Assembly (NCBI GenBank): GCA_964536975.1
Contig: CAZHYS010000004.1
Span: 19,730 to 83,729 of the forward strand
DNA from: JAKQDP01 sp964536975
GTDB lineage: Bacteria; Patescibacteriota; Patescibacteriia; 2-01-FULL-39-33
DNA: 64,000 nucleotides
Direction: 5' to 3'
In this document: piece by piece, positions 34,636 through 42,992 of the stretch
Position numbering within the stretch: position 1 is the stretch's first letter
How the letters are laid out: every line of letters starts with the position of its first letter
The notes under the pieces: model-generated
The model's database searches: none
Told to the model about the DNA's origin: nothing
What the model saw: the letters and a program-made list of their open reading frames with translations, nothing else
Made by a program: the position numbers and the translations under genes

Positions 34636-35037
34636 ATGACCGATCCTATTGCTGACATGCTAACCAGAATCAGGAACGCCTCCCGGACAAAAAAAGAAGA
34701 GGTGTTTGTCCCGTTTTCCAAAATAAAATTGGAGATTGTTAAGATTTTAAAGCGGGAGGGCTATGTTGCCGATTTTGACGAAATCAAACCGGACTCTTCC
34801 AAGGAGAGATTCGGCGGCATTATGGTAAAGCTGAAGTATATCGGCAAAGAGCCGGCCATCACCTCCATTAAGAAGATTTCCCGCCCCGGCCGCCGGATTT
34901 ATTCCGCCAAAGACGAATTGCCGAAAGTTTTAAATAATTTAGGTATCGCGATTATTTCCACTTCCCAAGGCTTGATGACCAATCGCCAGGCGAAGAAAGC
35001 CGGCTTGGGTGGGGAAGTGATTTGCGAAATATATTAA
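34636..35037 (+). CDS. rpsH: 30S ribosomal protein S8
   Basis: 133 residues. It starts M-T-D-P-I-A-D-M-L-T-R-I-R-N-A and ends with the A-K-K-A-G-L-G-G-E-V-I-C segment. Normal length. Confidence 0.97.
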   Translation: MTDPIADMLTRIRNASRTKKEEVFVPFSKIKLEIVKILKREGYVADFDEIKPDSSKERFGGIMVKLKYIGKEPAITSIKKISRPGRRIYSAKDELPKVLNNLGIAIISTSQGLMTNRQAKKAGLGGEVICEIY

Positions 35038-35041
35038 TTTT

Positions 35042-35584
35042 ATGAGCAGAGTAGGAAAAAAAATAATTTTGATTCCGGCCGGCGTGGAAATGAAGACAGA
35101 CGGATCAGTCGTCGTCGTCAAAGGCCCCAAAGGCGAATTAAAGCAGGAGTTGCACCCGCATGTCTCTGTTGAAATCAAAGACGGCCAGGCTTCGGTTAAG
35201 ATTAAAGATGAAACCGACAAATCGCAGCGGGCGTTGTGGGGATTATTCGGCAGTTTGTTGAAAAATATGGTAATCGGCGTGACTCAAGGATTTTCCAAAA
35301 AATTGGAAATCAACGGCGTCGGTTTTAACGCCGCCGCATCCGGCAAGAAGCTGGTTTTGAAAGTCGGTTTTTCTCATCAGGTGGATTTTCCGGTGGTTGA
35401 CGGCATTGACATTAAAACCGAAGGCAACACCATTACCGTCAGTGGAATTGACAAGCAATTGGTCGGCGAAGTGGCTGCGCAAATCAGAAAGATCAAAAAA
35501 CCCGAGCCATATAAAGGCAAGGGTATCAAATATGCTGGCGAACAGTTGATTCGCAAGGCCGGCAAAGCGGCGGCCAGCAAGTAA
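35042..35584 (+). CDS. rplF: 50S ribosomal protein L6
   Basis: 180 residues. It starts M-S-R-V-G-K-K and has the C-terminal P-E-P-Y-K-G-K-G-I-K-Y (about 156-166). It begins 4 nt after rpsH. Confidence 0.97.
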   Translation: MSRVGKKIILIPAGVEMKTDGSVVVVKGPKGELKQELHPHVSVEIKDGQASVKIKDETDKSQRALWGLFGSLLKNMVIGVTQGFSKKLEINGVGFNAAASGKKLVLKVGFSHQVDFPVVDGIDIKTEGNTITVSGIDKQLVGEVAAQIRKIKKPEPYKGKGIKYAGEQLIRKAGKAAASK

Positions 35585-35598
35585 TAAAATCACTATTT

Positions 35599-35952
35599 AT
35601 GGACAAACAAAAGAATAAACAACAGATCAGAACCAGAAGACACGAAAGAATTCGCGCCAAGGTTTTTGGCACGGCCGTTCGTCCGAGGTTGTCGGTTTAC
35701 CGCAGTCTTAGCCACATTAGCGCGCAATTGATTGATGATGAAGCGAGCCGGACTCTTGTCAGCGTCAGCGATCAGGAAGTGAAAAGCGGAAAAACCAAAA
35801 CAGAGAAGTCCTTTGCTGCCGGAAAACTGCTGGCCGAAAAAGCTTTGTCCAAGAAGATTGGCGAGGCGGTTTTTGACAAAGGCTTTTTCAAATACCATGG
35901 CCGAGTCAAGGCTTTGGCCGACGGCGCCAGAGAAGGCGGTTTAAAAATATAA
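35599..35952 (+). CDS. rplR: 50S ribosomal protein L18
   Basis: 117 residues. R-P-R-L-S-V-Y-R-S (about 28-36) and the C-terminal G-R-V-K-A-L-A-D-G-A-R-E-G-G are conserved. It binds 5S rRNA with L5. Confidence 0.96.
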   Translation: MDKQKNKQQIRTRRHERIRAKVFGTAVRPRLSVYRSLSHISAQLIDDEASRTLVSVSDQEVKSGKTKTEKSFAAGKLLAEKALSKKIGEAVFDKGFFKYHGRVKALADGAREGGLKI

Positions 35953-35986
35953 ATCAAGAATACTCACCGCTCTATAATATAAAAAT

Positions 35987-36550
35987 ATGGCAGAAAAAAA
36001 TAAAAAGTTTTCCAGGATAAAAAAAGAAAAGCCGGAATTTGACCAGCAGATTGTTGATATTGCCCGTGTGACCAGAGTAATGGCCGGCGGCAAGAGAATG
36101 CGGTTTCGCGCCTGTGTTGTCATTGGCAACAAGAAAGGCAAGGTCGGCATCGGTTTGGCCAAAGCCAAAGACGTTCCTCAAGCCGTTCAAAAAGCAGTCA
36201 AAAAAGCGGAGCGCGACGCTATCATAGTCAATTTATACAAGGGTACCATTCCGCATGAGGTGAGCGTCAAACTTGGCTCGGCCAAATTGTTGCTTAAGCC
36301 GGCGCCGGAAGGAACCGGTATTATCTCCGGCGGCGCGGCGCGGATAGTTTTGGAATTGTCGGGAGTAAGAAATGTTGTTTCTAAGATTTTGGGCACCAAC
36401 AACAAGGTCAATAATGTCAAAGCGACAATCAAAGCGTTGAGCATGCTTAAATCGCGGCCCGAAGGTAAAGAAAGTAAAAAAGAGCCGGCGGAGAAAAAAG
36501 CGTCTGAGGAAAAGAAGCCCAAGAAAAAAGTGGAAAGCAAGGAAAAATAA
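35987..36550 (+). CDS. rpsE: 30S ribosomal protein S5
   Basis: 187 residues. The S5 double-stranded RNA-binding fold has R-V-T-R-V-M-A-G-G-K-R-M-R-F (about 24-37) and G-K-V-G-I-G-L-A-K-A (about 50-59). About 30 extra C-terminal residues are Lys/Glu-rich. rplO follows directly: there is no rpmD (L30), which normally lies between them. Confidence 0.96.
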   Translation: MAEKNKKFSRIKKEKPEFDQQIVDIARVTRVMAGGKRMRFRACVVIGNKKGKVGIGLAKAKDVPQAVQKAVKKAERDAIIVNLYKGTIPHEVSVKLGSAKLLLKPAPEGTGIISGGAARIVLELSGVRNVVSKILGTNNKVNNVKATIKALSMLKSRPEGKESKKEPAEKKASEEKKPKKKVESKEK

Positions 36551-36571
36551 GTGAAAAAATATCAAGAATAT

Positions 36572-37015
36572 ATGGCGATTAATTTATCAAATTTAAAACC
36601 CGCCTCCGGCGCTACCAAAAAGAGCAGGCGAGTTGGACGCGGCGGCAAACGGGGTAGCTATTCCGGCCGCGGCATGAAAGGCCAAAGAGCCAGAAGCGGC
36701 GGCAAAGGCGGATTAAAAGCGCTCGGTTTGAAGCAGACTCTTCAGCGAATTCCCAAAAGCCGGGGATTCAAGAGTTTTAAGCCGAAAATGGCGACAGTTA
36801 ACTTGGCTGATTTGGACAAGATGTTTTCCGTCGGTGAAATTATTGACGCCAAGAAGCTGCTCAAAGCCGGCTTGATTAATAGCGCCAAAAATGGCGTTAA
36901 GATTTTGGGTGATGGCAAATTGGCCAAAAAATTCCAGGTCATTGCCGACAAATTTTCTTCTTCCGCCCGAGAGGCGATTACCAAGGCTGGCGGCAAAGCG
37001 GAACTCAAAAAATAA
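36572..37015 (+). CDS. rplO: 50S ribosomal protein L15
   Basis: 147 residues from ATG 36572, where the L15 consensus begins (N-L-K-P-A-S-G-A); an in-frame GTG at 36551 is rejected. R-V-G-R-G-G-K-R-G and G-R-G-M-K-G-Q-R-A-R-S-G-G follow. Confidence 0.95.
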   Translation: MAINLSNLKPASGATKKSRRVGRGGKRGSYSGRGMKGQRARSGGKGGLKALGLKQTLQRIPKSRGFKSFKPKMATVNLADLDKMFSVGEIIDAKKLLKAGLINSAKNGVKILGDGKLAKKFQVIADKFSSSAREAITKAGGKAELKK

Positions 37016-37041
37016 CCGGATTAAAACTCTTTTTATCATTT

Positions 37042-38316
37042 ATGTTTAACAAGCTCACTCAAATCTGGAAAATAAAAGATTTGCGCCGCAGTCTCTTGTT
37101 TGTTTTGGCGATGCTGGTGATATTCAGGGTGATCGCTCATATTCCTATTCCGGGAGTGGATGCGGCCGGCTTGAAACAGGTGTTTAGCAGCAATCAAATC
37201 CTCGGACTGTTAAATGTTTTTTCCGGCGGCACAATGGAAAATTTTTCTGTTGCCATGCTGGGCATTGCTCCGTATATCACTGCTTCCATTATTTTCCAAT
37301 TGTTGGCAATGGTGATCCCGTCTTTGGAAGAACTGTCCAAGGAAGGCGAGTATGGCCGGCAAAAAATAAACCAATGGACTCGTTGGCTTACTATCCCGCT
37401 GGCTTTTTTTCAGGCATTCGCGATGATTTCCTTGCTCAAGCGGACAGTGCCGAATATTTTTGTCGGTTTTGGCGGCTGGCAGATGCTGACGGCGATGATT
37501 ACTATTACCGCCGGTACGGTTTTTCTAATGTGGCTAGGCGAGCTCATTTCCGAAAAGCATGTTGGCAACGGCATCTCTTTGCTTATCTTCGCCGGCATTA
37601 TCGCTGGCCTGCCTTCTTCGGTATCCAGCGCCATCTATACTTATGATTCGAGCCAAATAATCAATATGGCGATTTTCGCGATTATCGCAGTCATTACTAT
37701 TGTCGGCGTAGTTATTATCACCGAAGGTCAGCGCAATATTCCGGTGTCGTACGCCCGGCGTATCCGCGGCAATAAGATGTATGGCGGCGTAGACACTCAT
37801 TTGCCGCTTCGCGTCAATCAAGCCGGCGTCATCCCGATAATTTTTGCCATTTCCATTATTCTGTTGCCGTCCATGGTGGCGCAGATGCTGGTCGGCGTCA
37901 AAACTGCTTGGCTGGCTTCGTCTGCCAATTGGGTGGCGCAATTGTTTCAGAATCAGCTTTTTTACGGAATTTCCTATTTTGTCTTAGTGGTGGCGTTTAC
38001 TTATTTTTATACCGCGATTATTTTTCATCCCGATCAGATCGCCGATAATCTCCAGAAGCAAGGCGGCTTTGTCCCGGGTATTCGTCCGGGTCGGCCGACC
38101 GCTGAATATCTCCAAAAAGTGGTCACGCGGATTGTTTTTACCGGCGCGCTGTTTTTGGGCATCATCGCCGTATTGCCGCTCATTACCGCCCAGCTTACTG
38201 ATACCCAAAATCTGGTTATTGGCGGTACCAGCTTATTAATCGTTGTTTCCGTGGTCATTGAGACGGTCAATCAGATTAATGCCCAGCTGTCAATGCGCGA
38301 CTACGAGGAAATTTAG
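37042..38316 (+). CDS. secY: Protein translocase channel subunit SecY
   Basis: 424 residues with ten membrane helices. R-V-I-A-H-I-P-I-P-G-V-D begins the plug region (about 30-41), and G-I-S-L-L-I-F-A-G (about 175-183) and the C5 loop F-V-P-G-I-R-P-G-R-P-T (about 345-355) are the conserved SecA/ribosome contacts. It ends the ribosomal transcription unit at a terminator 22 nt downstream. Confidence 0.97.
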   Translation: MFNKLTQIWKIKDLRRSLLFVLAMLVIFRVIAHIPIPGVDAAGLKQVFSSNQILGLLNVFSGGTMENFSVAMLGIAPYITASIIFQLLAMVIPSLEELSKEGEYGRQKINQWTRWLTIPLAFFQAFAMISLLKRTVPNIFVGFGGWQMLTAMITITAGTVFLMWLGELISEKHVGNGISLLIFAGIIAGLPSSVSSAIYTYDSSQIINMAIFAIIAVITIVGVVIITEGQRNIPVSYARRIRGNKMYGGVDTHLPLRVNQAGVIPIIFAISIILLPSMVAQMLVGVKTAWLASSANWVAQLFQNQLFYGISYFVLVVAFTYFYTAIIFHPDQIADNLQKQGGFVPGIRPGRPTAEYLQKVVTRIVFTGALFLGIIAVLPLITAQLTDTQNLVIGGTSLLIVVSVVIETVNQINAQLSMRDYEEI

Positions 38317-38338
38317 TTTTTTGTTTTTATTATACCCG

Positions 38339-38364
38339 ACAGTCCGCCTTAGCGGACTGTTTTT
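38339..38364 (+). terminator. Terminator of the rplC-secY unit
   Basis: A perfect 9-bp stem ACAGTCCGC/GCGGACTGT with a CTTA loop, followed by five T. Confidence 0.85.
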
Positions 38365-38448
38365 GGTTGGCCTTCAACGCCGTCTGGATTTATTCAATTA
38401 AATAAGTTAGAATGAAAAGGTAAAATAAATCATTTTTAATCAAAAATT

Positions 38449-39123
38449 ATGCCCACCAGTCAGGACAGGCCGTTTGAAATTATTGTTTTGGGTCCGCCAG
38501 TTTCCGGCAAAGGCACCCAGGCAGAACTATTATCTAAGACTTTTGACATCCCCCATATTTCTACGGGGCAGATTCTCCATTCCATCAAGGATGATGCCGC
38601 CAACCCCTTGGCGCAAAAAGTCGCCGAATTCATGAACTCCGGCTCCTTGGTACCAGATGAGCTGGTCAATCAATTGGTCGCCGATCGGATCAAAAAGAAC
38701 GACTGCGCTTATGGTTTTGTTCTGGACGGTTATCCGCGGACACTGTCTCAGGCGCAAGCGATTGATTCGGCGGTAAAACTGGATTATGTTTTTTTGGTCA
38801 ATGTCAGCGATGAGACTATTATTGAGCGTATTTCCGGCCGCCGCGTTTGCAAAAACGGCCATACCTGGCATGTCAAATATTCGCCGCCGAAAATTGATGG
38901 CGTGTGCGACGATTGCGGTGAGCCGCTTTTCTTGCGCAATGATGACAAGTCGGAAGTGGTGAAAAATCGTTTGGAAATTTTCCATCGGAACATGTCGCCA
39001 ATAATTGAATTTTACGAAAAAGAAGGAATTCTCATCCGGGTTGACGGGGAGAAGCATATTGAAGAAGTGTTTCAGCAGTTTGTCCGGCATATGGTTTATG
39101 ATCTAAGAAATAAAATCAAATAA
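38449..39123 (+). CDS. adk: Adenylate kinase
   Basis: 224 residues. The P-loop G-P-P-V-S-G-K-G-T lies near 15-23, the NMP site I-S-T-G-Q-I near 41, and the lid has a zinc-like set of cysteines (R-R-V-C-K-N-G-H ... C-D-D-C) around residues 135-163. It interconverts ATP + AMP and 2 ADP. Its place after secY and before map is the classic order. Confidence 0.93.
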   Translation: MPTSQDRPFEIIVLGPPVSGKGTQAELLSKTFDIPHISTGQILHSIKDDAANPLAQKVAEFMNSGSLVPDELVNQLVADRIKKNDCAYGFVLDGYPRTLSQAQAIDSAVKLDYVFLVNVSDETIIERISGRRVCKNGHTWHVKYSPPKIDGVCDDCGEPLFLRNDDKSEVVKNRLEIFHRNMSPIIEFYEKEGILIRVDGEKHIEEVFQQFVRHMVYDLRNKIK

Positions 39124-39164
39124 TAGGCTGCGGGGCCGCAAGATGATGGCTCTGCTTTGGCATT

Positions 39165-39956
39165 ATGATCAAATTAAAAAACAAAACTGAAATAGCGATC
39201 ATCAAGGAAGGCGGCGCGATTCTGGCGGAAGTGATGGCAACGGTAGCCGATCACGTCAGTACGGCCGTAAGTACGGGCGTACTGACGTCCGTTAGCACGT
39301 CCGATCTCAATGATCTGGCGGAAAAAATGATCGCTGAGCGCGGCGGCATCCCCAGTTTCAAGGGGTATCGAGCCGCTTGGTCGGAAGGAGTCTATCCGGC
39401 CGCTTTATGCGTGTCTATCAATGATGAAGTGGTTCACGGCATTCCGTCAAAAGATCGGCCGATTAAAATCGGCGATATCGTCGGATTGGATTGTGGCCTC
39501 AAATACAAAGGATATTTTACCGATATGGCAGTGACCGTTCCGGTCGGAGCGGTGGCCAAAGACAAGCTAAAACTGATCCGGGTGACTGAGGAAGCGCTGA
39601 TGAAAGGCATTGAGCAGATATCTCCCGGCGAAAATCTTTCTGATGTCGCCAAAGCGATCCAGAGACATGTTGAAAAAAATAATTTTTCGGTCGTCCGTCA
39701 GTTGGTCGGCCACGGCGTCGGTTTTGCCGCTCACGAGGATCCGCAAGTTCCCAATTATTGGGATGGCAGTTTTGCTGATGTGGAGCTAAGGCCCGGGATG
39801 GTATTGGCGATTGAGCCCATGGTCAATATCGGTGACTGGCCGGTGGAGACGCACGAAGACGGTTGGACTATTTTGACCGCTGATAAGGGCGTCAGCGCCC
39901 ATTTTGAGCACACCGTGGCGGTGACCGAAACCGGTTTTGAAATTCTAACCAAATGA
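39165..39956 (+). CDS. map: Methionine aminopeptidase, type I, with palindromic insert
   Basis: 263 residues. The pita-bread metal ligands are present: D in G-L-D-C-G, D in F-T-D-M-A-V, H in L-V-G-H-G-V-G, and the two Glu in I-E-P-M and F-E-H-T. It removes the initiator methionine. Near residue 30 the usual 'V.PGVST.EL' helix-loop contains about 12 extra Ser/Thr/Val residues, encoded by an almost perfect 36-bp palindrome (39253-39288). It overlaps the leftmost possible ruvX start by 4 nt. Confidence 0.94.
   Translation: MIKLKNKTEIAIIKEGGAILAEVMATVADHVSTAVSTGVLTSVSTSDLNDLAEKMIAERGGIPSFKGYRAAWSEGVYPAALCVSINDEVVHGIPSKDRPIKIGDIVGLDCGLKYKGYFTDMAVTVPVGAVAKDKLKLIRVTEEALMKGIEQISPGENLSDVAKAIQRHVEKNNFSVVRQLVGHGVGFAAHEDPQVPNYWDGSFADVELRPGMVLAIEPMVNIGDWPVETHEDGWTILTADKGVSAHFEHTVAVTETGFEILTK
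39253..39288. repeat. 36-bp palindrome inside map
   Basis: An 11-bp outer arm (39253-39263 with 39278-39288) and a 5-bp inner arm CCGTA/TACGG are separated by one G-G mismatch and a 2-nt loop. It is in frame and corresponds to the extra residues in Map. Confidence 0.75.
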
Positions 39957-39967
39957 TTTTTAGTAAT

Positions 39968-40354
39968 ATGAAAATACTCGGCCTTGATTATGGTGAAGCA
40001 AAAGTCGGTTTGGCGGTCGGTGACAGCGAGACCGGGACGGCTCTGCCTTATAAGATTGTCAAAAATTCCGGCTGGAGCAATCTGCTGGTGGAAATAAAAA
40101 AGATTTGCGACGCTGAAAAGATAGAAAGAATCGTCGTCGGTTTGCCAGTCAATGGCCAAAACGGCGCGTCGGCGCAAATGAAAAGAGTAGGGGAATTTAT
40201 TGAAAAACTGGAAGAATTTTCCGGCTTGGAAGTCACTAGTCAGGACGAACGCTTTAGCACGCGCCAAGCGCGGGAACTGATTAACAAGAAGCGTAAAGAC
40301 GATGATATTGCGGCAATGCTTATTTTGCAAAATTATCTTGACAGTCGTCACTAA
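39968..40354 (+). CDS. ruvX: Putative Holliday junction resolvase / pre-16S rRNA nuclease (YqgF)
   Basis: 128 residues from ATG 39968, where the family start M-K-I-L-G-L-D-Y-G lies; an ATG at 39953 overlapping map is less likely. The RNase H-like strands include G-L-A-V-G-D, V-V-G-L-P-V-N-G-Q and D-E-R-F-S-T. The family processes 16S 5' ends in E. coli and is also annotated as a resolvase. Confidence 0.9.
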   Translation: MKILGLDYGEAKVGLAVGDSETGTALPYKIVKNSGWSNLLVEIKKICDAEKIERIVVGLPVNGQNGASAQMKRVGEFIEKLEEFSGLEVTSQDERFSTRQARELINKKRKDDDIAAMLILQNYLDSRH

Positions 40355-40360
40355 GGAATT

Positions 40361-40930
40361 ATGTCCACGGTTTTTACCTCCGGTATTGTCTTACGGCAGA
40401 GCCCGTACAACGATTTTGATCGCCAGTATGTCATTTATACTCGCGACTGGGGCAAGGTGCTGGCTGTTGCCAAAGGCGGACAAAAAACAATTTCTAAGCT
40501 TAGCCCGCATCTGGGCGGATTTTTTGTTACCGACTTGATGCTGGCCAGAGGAGCGAGCTTTTATCGCATCGCCGCCAGCAGTATCGCCAAGAATTTTTCT
40601 TCTTCGGCCTTGGATTTGGAAAAAATCGTCTTAGCCGATTATGTCCGGGAGCTGATTGACAAGACTATTAGATTTGACTATAATGATCCTGTGATTTTTG
40701 ATTTGCTGACAGACTTTCTGGCTGATTTGGCGGCAATTAGCGGTCGTCGCCAGGCCTTATTGCTTTTCAACACGGCGGTTTTTGATTTACTTAGCCGGCT
40801 CGGTTATTGTCCGGTGATAAAATCAGTCAAAAGCCAGCGGCAGTTGTTTCGGATTTTGACTGACTTGGCGATTCAGGTAGCGGAGACGGATATTCGAAGT
40901 AAAAAATTGGTTGGCAAATTGTTTACATAG
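40361..40930 (+). CDS. recO: DNA repair protein RecO, short form
   Basis: 189 residues against about 240 in E. coli. The N-terminal OB fold (about 1-80) has G-I-V-L-R-Q-S-P-Y-N-D-F-D and the V-A-K-G-G marker. The C-terminal part is shortened and lacks the zinc cysteines of many RecO proteins. RecO loads RecA onto SSB-coated DNA with RecR. A hairpin with T-run follows at 40935. Confidence 0.85.
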   Translation: MSTVFTSGIVLRQSPYNDFDRQYVIYTRDWGKVLAVAKGGQKTISKLSPHLGGFFVTDLMLARGASFYRIAASSIAKNFSSSALDLEKIVLADYVRELIDKTIRFDYNDPVIFDLLTDFLADLAAISGRRQALLLFNTAVFDLLSRLGYCPVIKSVKSQRQLFRILTDLAIQVAETDIRSKKLVGKLFT

Positions 40931-40934
40931 ACGC

Positions 40935-40952
40935 AAAAGAGGTCGCTCTTTT
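40935..40952 (+). terminator. Probable terminator after recO
   Basis: A 7-bp AAAAGAG/CTCTTTT stem with a 4-nt loop; the T-run is part of the 3' arm. Confidence 0.5.
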
Positions 40953-40971
40953 GAGGAAGGAGGATGAGAGG

Positions 40972-41415
40972 ATGAGTGCGGCAATTAAGGAAGAGAGCGG
41001 AAACAAAACAGTTGGAGGATTTGCCGTATCGTTTGACGACGACAGGCAGAGCGTAAATGGTGTGGCAGAGACTTCGTCGTTTGAAGATTCTGTAGATGCC
41101 ATGCATGGGTTGTTTGATTTAGCCGAGGTGCTATTCAAGCATCTTCATCGGGGAATTATTCGCGACGAGTTTTCTTTTGAAGATGCCAGTTTTGGCGAAT
41201 TGTCAGGATTCAATTCGTCAAGGGACCGGGGAAAAGGATTGGATCAGGCTATTTTCTCGGACTGGCAGAGCGTCAACATTAAGCTTCGGCTGTCGTCGCA
41301 TAACCATTTCGGGGCTCATTTTGGAGGGTTTTTGCAAGCGAAAACTCAGAGCGGCGAGATTGAATTATATGAGGTTGGCTTTCATGTCTATGATTGGTCG
41401 TCAAAAACAACCTAA
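40972..41415 (+). CDS. Unknown soluble protein with strong Shine-Dalgarno
   Basis: 147 residues. The ATG at 40972 follows AAGGAGG at 8 nt, a textbook Shine-Dalgarno that is rare in this window. The protein is rich in Asp, Ser, Phe and His (G-F-A-V-S-F-D-D-D near 16, then repeated H-x-H-like segments). No signal peptide, membrane helix or family was recognised. It is bracketed by two terminators, so it is its own unit, and base use differs from its neighbours. A foreign origin is possible. Coding status rests on the clean start, length and isolation. Confidence 0.55.
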   Translation: MSAAIKEESGNKTVGGFAVSFDDDRQSVNGVAETSSFEDSVDAMHGLFDLAEVLFKHLHRGIIRDEFSFEDASFGELSGFNSSRDRGKGLDQAIFSDWQSVNIKLRLSSHNHFGAHFGGFLQAKTQSGEIELYEVGFHVYDWSSKTT

Positions 41416-41442
41416 GGTTCCGCGATAATCGTCTTGACAACG

Positions 41443-41478
41443 ACCGGCTTTTCCTGTTTCGGGGAGAGGCCGGTTTTT
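41443..41478 (+). terminator. Terminator before aspS
   Basis: A stem ACCGGC/GCCGGT extended inward by T-A, T-G and C-G pairs, followed by five T. Confidence 0.75.
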
Positions 41479-41479
41479 C

Positions 41480-41508
41480 TTGCCACTTTTTTGATATTTG
41501 GCTATAAT
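41480..41508 (+). promoter_or_regulatory. Promoter of aspS
   Basis: TTGCCA (41480-41485), a 17-nt spacer and perfect TATAAT (41503-41508). Confidence 0.75.
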
Positions 41509-41546
41509 TAAAGATATTGAATTATTTAATTTGTTTATCAAATCTT

Positions 41547-42977
41547 ATGGACAGAACCCCGATTTTGGAGGTGACAAATCAGGTGGGCAAGGAGGTGAAA
41601 ATTTCCGGCTGGGTGCATACGCGGCGCGATCATGGTAAGATTATTTTTATTGACTTGCGCGACCGCAGCGGTATTTTGCAGGTTGTGTTCACTCCCGGTG
41701 ACAAGGAAATATATGAACAGGCGCAAAAACTGCGCAGCGAATTCGTTGTTAATATTATCGGCCAGATAAACGCTCGGCCAGAGAATATGATCAATGACAA
41801 AATCGCCACCGGCAAGGTTGAGATGCTGGCGACCGGCTTGGAAATTTTGAATGAAGCCAAGACTCCGCCGTTTGAGCTGGATCAAAATACCATTGGTGTT
41901 AATGAAGAATTGCGGCTTAAATATCGTTATCTTGATTTGCGGACCGAGCGGATGAGAAACAATTTGGTGATGCGTCATCGGGTGATCAAATTCATTCGCG
42001 ATTATTTGGATAGGGAGAGTTTTGTTGAGGTGGAGACGCCGATTCTGACCAAGGGCACGCCCGAAGGCGCGCGGGAATTCTTGGTGCCGTCCCGGTTGTG
42101 GCCCGGCCAATTTTATGTCTTGCCGCAATCGCCCCAGCAGTTCAAACAATTGCTAATGGTGGCCGGCGCCGAAAAATATTTTCAGATCGCCCGTTGTTTC
42201 CGTGATGAAGACACCCGTGGCGACCGCCAGGCGGAATTCACCCAATTGGATTTGGAAATGAGCTTTGTCGGCCAAGAAGATGTCTTCTCCTTGATTGAGC
42301 CGATGATGATTGAATTGGTGCAGACGCTTTATCCGCAGAAAAAAATTACCGCCAAGCCCTTTCCTCGTCTGACTTACGCTGAATGCATGGAAAAATATCA
42401 GACTGACAAACCGGACTTGCGAGTCAACAAAGACGATCCGGATGAATTGGCTTTTATGTGGCTGATTGATCCGCCGATGTTCAAATATTCCGAGACGGAG
42501 AAAAAATTGGTCGCCAGCCATCATCCTTTCACTATGCCCAACTTGGAAGACATGAAGGAATATCCTGATGATCCCAAAAAATGGCGGGCTTACGGTTATG
42601 ACTTGGTCTTAAACGGTTTTGAGATTGCCGGCGGTTCCATCAGGATCCATCAGCGCGACATCCAGCAAAAAGTGTTTGAGCTATTGGGGGTAGGTGAAAA
42701 AGAAATTGAAGCGCGCTTCGGCCACATGTTGGAAGCATTTTCTTATGGCGCTCCGCCGCATGGCGGTATTGCCCCGGGCATTGATCGGATTATGGCGATT
42801 TTACAGAATGAGCCGAATATCCGCGAAGTGATTGTTTTCCCGAAAACTGGCGATAGCCGCGATTTGATGATGGGCGCCCCGAGTCCGGCTGGTAAAAAAG
42901 CCCTAAAAGAAGCCAATATCCAATTAGCCAAGGGGGTTGAGGCCGAAGAAGGTTTTGATACGGCCATGGCTGATTAA
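41547..42977 (+). CDS. aspS: Aspartyl-tRNA synthetase lacking the GAD domain
   Basis: 476 residues from ATG 41547. The anticodon-binding OB domain (about 10-100), class II motif 2 (R-C-F-R-D-E-D) and motif 3 (G-I-A-P-G-I-D-R-I) are intact, and flanking sequence is clearly bacterial type (D-K-P-D-L-R at 287-292; H-H-P-F-T-M-P; F-P-K-T). In bacterial AspRS about 120-130 residues of GAD domain lie between D-K-P-D-L-R and the W-x-I-D-x-P-M-F strand; here only about ten residues remain. Length (476 against about 590) agrees. It charges tRNA-Asp; whether it also charges tRNA-Asn cannot be read from sequence alone. Confidence 0.95.
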   Translation: MDRTPILEVTNQVGKEVKISGWVHTRRDHGKIIFIDLRDRSGILQVVFTPGDKEIYEQAQKLRSEFVVNIIGQINARPENMINDKIATGKVEMLATGLEILNEAKTPPFELDQNTIGVNEELRLKYRYLDLRTERMRNNLVMRHRVIKFIRDYLDRESFVEVETPILTKGTPEGAREFLVPSRLWPGQFYVLPQSPQQFKQLLMVAGAEKYFQIARCFRDEDTRGDRQAEFTQLDLEMSFVGQEDVFSLIEPMMIELVQTLYPQKKITAKPFPRLTYAECMEKYQTDKPDLRVNKDDPDELAFMWLIDPPMFKYSETEKKLVASHHPFTMPNLEDMKEYPDDPKKWRAYGYDLVLNGFEIAGGSIRIHQRDIQQKVFELLGVGEKEIEARFGHMLEAFSYGAPPHGGIAPGIDRIMAILQNEPNIREVIVFPKTGDSRDLMMGAPSPAGKKALKEANIQLAKGVEAEEGFDTAMAD

Positions 42978-42992
42978 TTTTAAAATTATTTT

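Noticed and set aside
40923..41138. Reverse-strand ORF overlapping the 40972 gene
   Set aside because: It has low-complexity Ser/Thr/Leu composition and no start signal, whereas the plus-strand gene has a strong Shine-Dalgarno and its own terminator.
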